NCBI GenBank assembly: GCA_023382675.1
Contig: JAHDWN010000021.1
Span: 65,789 to 110,795, forward strand
DNA from: Anaerolineae bacterium
Lineage (GTDB): Bacteria > Chloroflexota > Anaerolineae > Aggregatilineales > Phototrophicaceae
DNA length: 45,007 nucleotides
Reading direction: 5' to 3'
The position numbers were made by a program, and so were the translations under genes. This document shows, piece by piece, positions 42,325 to 45,007 of this stretch. The notes beneath the pieces are model-generated. The model saw nothing but the letters and a program-made list of their open reading frames with translations, was not told the origin of the DNA and did no database searches. How positions within the stretch are numbered: position 1 is the first letter of the stretch; every line of letters begins with the position of its first letter.

Positions 42325-45007
42325 ATGACGTTGGTCGGTACCCGTCTGGGGCCTTATGAAATAATTGAAGAAATTGGTAAAGGCGGGATGGCAACCGTCT
42401 ACCGTGCGTATCAGCCCAGCATCGGACGTTTTGTTGCGCTTAAAATTATCCATCGTGCGATTGCCTCAGACGCCAAAGCTCTGGAGCGATTTCAGCGTGA
42501 AGCGCGGCTGATCGCACGCTTGGAGCACCCCCATTTACTGCCTGTCTATGATTACAACGGTGAGCATGATCCGCCTTACATCGTCATGCGCTACCTTGAG
42601 GGCGGCACGCTCAAGGATGCGCTTGAGACAGGTGCAATTCCATTGGCGGATACTGTTCACATTCTGCGCCAGATCAGTGCCGCGCTCGACTACGCGCATC
42701 GTCAGGGTGTCATCCATCGTGACATCAAGCCCTCAAATGTATTGATCGATACTGAGGGCAACGCATTCCTGATGGACTTTGGCATCGCTCGCCTGGTCGA
42801 ATCGGAGTCCGGTATCACTCAGACCGGATTTGCTGTGGGCACCCCCACTTACATGTCGCCAGAACAGGGCATGGGGCTGCAAAACGTCGATAGTCGCAGC
42901 GACATCTACGCGCTTGGGATCGTGCTGTTTCAGATGCTGGCCGGTCGTGCGCCGTTTGAAGGCGAAAACGCGATGGCGATCATCATGCAGCAGATCCAGT
43001 CGCCGCCGCCGAATGTCAGCGAACTCAACTCGGAGCTTCAGCCTGAAATCGATGATGTTGTCAAACGCGCTCTAGAAAAACAGCCCGATGAACGCTATCA
43101 AACGGCGACCGATCTGGCAGTCGATCTCGCGCGGGCAGCCAATTTACCCGCGGATACCACTCCATCGGCAATCAAAGCGACGGCCCAGTCGGCTTATCGC
43201 GAAATCCTGGCGTCACGGGCGGCACGCCAGGATGAGCTTGACCAAACCATGGCGGGGTTTGAGGCCCAGCGCAATCAGCCTTCATCTTCCAATCGTGACG
43301 GCGAAGGTACTGTTACACCCACGGTTCAGCCCGCCGCGCGCCGTAGTTGGCTGCGAACCTGGCTCTTGGTGTTTGCCATCGTGTTAGCGCTGATCGCGTT
43401 GGCTCTGGCGCTGCCGCGTTCTACTGCCGATGTTGCAGCGACGATGACATCGAGTGCTGCGGCTGTCGGTGTCGTGGGCACGCAGACACCCACACGGACA
43501 CGCACGCCAAGCGCAACGCCGACCTTAACACCCACATTGACTGAAACGCCGACTCCGACGGAGACACCGACCGTTACGCCAACCCTGACCCCCTCTTATA
43601 CTGCGACTCCGGCCACACCGATTGCGATGGTCGGACGATCTCTGGCTGTTCGCCTGGGGCCGGGACCGGAATACCCGATTGTCGCCACGATTGACGAGGC
43701 ATCCGTCTTGTCCATCATTGGTATTAGCGATGACGGCAGTTGGTTCCAGGTGCGGTTGCCGGACGATACGGTTGCCTGGCTGGCAGCGTCCTTCTCACTG
43801 GTTGATGCAGCGGGCGATCTCGCATCAGTGCCCATTGCCCAGGGGCCGACCTATACGCCAACAGCAACGGCGACCTACACGCCCACACCAAGCGCAACGC
43901 CTACGCCGACATCCACAGCGACCGCGACACCATCAGTGACACCGACGTCGACCGAAACACCGACACCCAAACCAACGGAGACGCTATCGGCGACGCCAAC
44001 GTTGACCGAAACACCCACACCGACACCAACGAACACAGAAACACCTACGGCGAGTGCGACGCCCTCTCTGACGCCGACCGACAAACCCACAGCTTCGGCA
44101 ACGCCATCCAGACAGCCAGTACCTGCGCTTACCGAGACGTTGCCAAGTCCGCAGCTTCTGCCAACATCCACGCCGGTACCGCCGGGCGTATTACCGTTTG
44201 TTGAAGATTTTCAATCACCTGATGCGCTCATAGGATGGGATTACGATGGCGTCGCCTGGCAAATTGTCAATGATGCAGGAGAGCGCAGTCTGGTAGGGCA
44301 GGCATCTTTGCAGCAGCCGCTCGTCATCCTCGGATTGGAATCGCCAGAATGGTTGAGCCCCAGCCCGGCGGGACTGGTCATCAACTTGCGCTTCAATCTT
44401 GATGTTCAAGCCGCGGGGGGGCGTTTGGTGTTCCGCTATTCGGAACGCGGCTACTATGCCCTGGAGTTATTTCCTGGTTTGATCGTTTTGCGCCGGAGTG
44501 CAAGTACTCCTGACCTATTCCAACGCGACAGCGAAATGGTCATGCGCCAGGTCAATGTGCCGATCAATGCCAATCAGTGGCATAACGCGACCGTCTGGAT
44601 CGATGGCAGCCGCATCTTCATCTACCTCGACAATCAACTCTACGTCAGCGCGGAAGACCTGACTCAGCCTCAGCTCGATTCGGGCGCGATCATTTTGCAG
44701 ACCAACAGCCAGACACGGCCAATAAGATTTGACGACATCATTGTTCGTCGGGCGGAATTGGCAAGCAACCATTTTCAAGGTTCCCGATTCCCGTCCAATT
44801 GGGAGGCGAGCCGACCGGCAAGTGTGCGCGCGTCACAGGAAATCGGCGGCAATCAGTATCTTCGCCTCCAGGGGCCGGTTAACTTGCGCCCACAGACACA
44901 GCCACTCCGGGATGTAAGTGTCATTTGCCGCATCTTTTCCATCGAAGGTGGCTACCAACTCAAGCTTCGCGATACGCCGGGTGGTGTTTTGCTGCTGGAT
45001 TATGCGA
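42325..45007 (+). CDS. Ser/Thr protein kinase with SH3b and lectin-like ectodomain (partial)
   Basis: This is the N-terminal 894 residues of a membrane kinase; the gene runs past the window end. The kinase domain (about 10-275) is complete: IGKGGMATVYRA (P-loop), VALKII (Lys), HRDIKPSNVL (catalytic Asp), MDFGIA (DFG) and GTPTYMSPEQ. A transmembrane helix follows (about 343-362, LLVFAIVLALIALALALP). The outer part holds a TPT linker, an SH3b domain (about 432-492, AVRLGPGPEYPIVATIDEAS), a long second TPT linker (510-622) and a beta-sandwich region (624 on) with FVEDFQSPDALIGWDYDG and VWIDGSRIFIYLDNQLYV, resembling concanavalin/LamG-type domains. It likely senses a wall or glycan ligand and phosphorylates cytoplasmic targets. 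No ribosome site is seen before the ATG. Confidence 0.93.
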   Translation, partial: MTLVGTRLGPYEIIEEIGKGGMATVYRAYQPSIGRFVALKIIHRAIASDAKALERFQREARLIARLEHPHLLPVYDYNGEHDPPYIVMRYLEGGTLKDALETGAIPLADTVHILRQISAALDYAHRQGVIHRDIKPSNVLIDTEGNAFLMDFGIARLVESESGITQTGFAVGTPTYMSPEQGMGLQNVDSRSDIYALGIVLFQMLAGRAPFEGENAMAIIMQQIQSPPPNVSELNSELQPEIDDVVKRALEKQPDERYQTATDLAVDLARAANLPADTTPSAIKATAQSAYREILASRAARQDELDQTMAGFEAQRNQPSSSNRDGEGTVTPTVQPAARRSWLRTWLLVFAIVLALIALALALPRSTADVAATMTSSAAAVGVVGTQTPTRTRTPSATPTLTPTLTETPTPTETPTVTPTLTPSYTATPATPIAMVGRSLAVRLGPGPEYPIVATIDEASVLSIIGISDDGSWFQVRLPDDTVAWLAASFSLVDAAGDLASVPIAQGPTYTPTATATYTPTPSATPTPTSTATATPSVTPTSTETPTPKPTETLSATPTLTETPTPTPTNTETPTASATPSLTPTDKPTASATPSRQPVPALTETLPSPQLLPTSTPVPPGVLPFVEDFQSPDALIGWDYDGVAWQIVNDAGERSLVGQASLQQPLVILGLESPEWLSPSPAGLVINLRFNLDVQAAGGRLVFRYSERGYYALELFPGLIVLRRSASTPDLFQRDSEMVMRQVNVPINANQWHNATVWIDGSRIFIYLDNQLYVSAEDLTQPQLDSGAIILQTNSQTRPIRFDDIIVRRAELASNHFQGSRFPSNWEASRPASVRASQEIGGNQYLRLQGPVNLRPQTQPLRDVSVICRIFSIEGGYQLKLRDTPGGVLLLDYA
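43486..44175 (+). repeat. Thr/Pro-rich low-complexity linkers of the kinase
   Basis: Two blocks (about 43486-43615 and 43855-44175) of ACx/CCx codons encode TPT-type sequence on either side of the SH3b domain. They are probably O-glycosylated spacers holding the outer domains away from the membrane. The first block precedes SH3b and the second precedes the lectin-like region. Confidence 0.85.

Noticed and set aside
43875-44171. Minus-strand VGVGVGV frame
   Set aside because: Same artefact: it is the antisense of the kinase's TPT linker.

Overview
The window looks like chromosomal DNA of an uncultured or environmental Chloroflexota bacterium, most likely of the Anaerolineae type. This is inferred from gene style, not from a marker gene. 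The clues are Thr/Pro-rich (TPT) linkers in lipoproteins and a Ser/Thr kinase, a tandem family of exported GH39-like TIM-barrel proteins, several GT-C membrane glycosyltransferases, Ddn/F420-type nitroreductases, and an LppX/LprG-type lipoprotein joined to a 14-helix MFS transporter. The DNA is moderately GC-rich and densely coded. I see no rRNA, tRNA, CRISPR array or intact insertion sequence.

Layout. 1-2.5 kb: an MFS exporter and its LppX-type lipoprotein, overlapping by 4 nt, the same gene order as the mycobacterial lprG-P55 lipid-export operon. 2.6-8.7 kb: an M14 carboxypeptidase lipoprotein divergent from a rightward run (TPT lipoprotein, radical SAM/SPASM protein, small membrane protein, GT39-like membrane glycosyltransferase, DUF6065-like protein). 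8.9-19.8 kb: a leftward block with RNase Z, a GT39-like protein, a CopD-like membrane protein and four tandem GH39-like exported proteins. One of these carries a GH18-like domain without its catalytic Glu and another an SH3b domain. 20-24 kb: small rightward membrane, TPR and SHOCT proteins and a Ddn-like nitroreductase, preceded by a structured non-coding stretch. 24-25.1 kb: alanine dehydrogenase (ald), leftward, with an inverted-repeat operator. 25.2-27.4 kb: a sparse stretch with an excisionase-like HTH gene, three small orphan genes, a strong terminator, about 460 nt of unexplained DNA and an HNH nuclease gene with its own terminator.

27.4-28.5 kb: a PadR regulator divergent from a second Ddn-like gene across a 12-bp inverted repeat. 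28.9-34.0 kb: a tightly overlapping three-gene cassette, the most interesting system here. It comprises a helicase-like protein with Walker A but a degenerate Walker B, an intact SF1 UvrD-type helicase, and a stand-alone RecB/Cas4-type nuclease with four Fe-S-type cysteines. Together these look like AddAB taken apart into three polypeptides. 34.2-41 kb: VOC protein, two-domain PCMT-type methyltransferase, GT-C-like membrane protein, GT4 glycosyltransferase, MBL-fold hydrolase and MOSC protein. 41-45 kb: a small conserved protein, an OmpR-type response regulator, and a divergent Ser/Thr kinase with an SH3b and lectin-like exterior, cut by the window end.

Taken together, much of the window serves the cell surface: glycan assembly (GT-C and GT4 enzymes), surface glycan binding or hydrolysis (GH39-like proteins), lipid export, and surface sensing (kinase with ectodomain). 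A separate DNA-end-processing cassette and some small regulatory modules sit among these genes.
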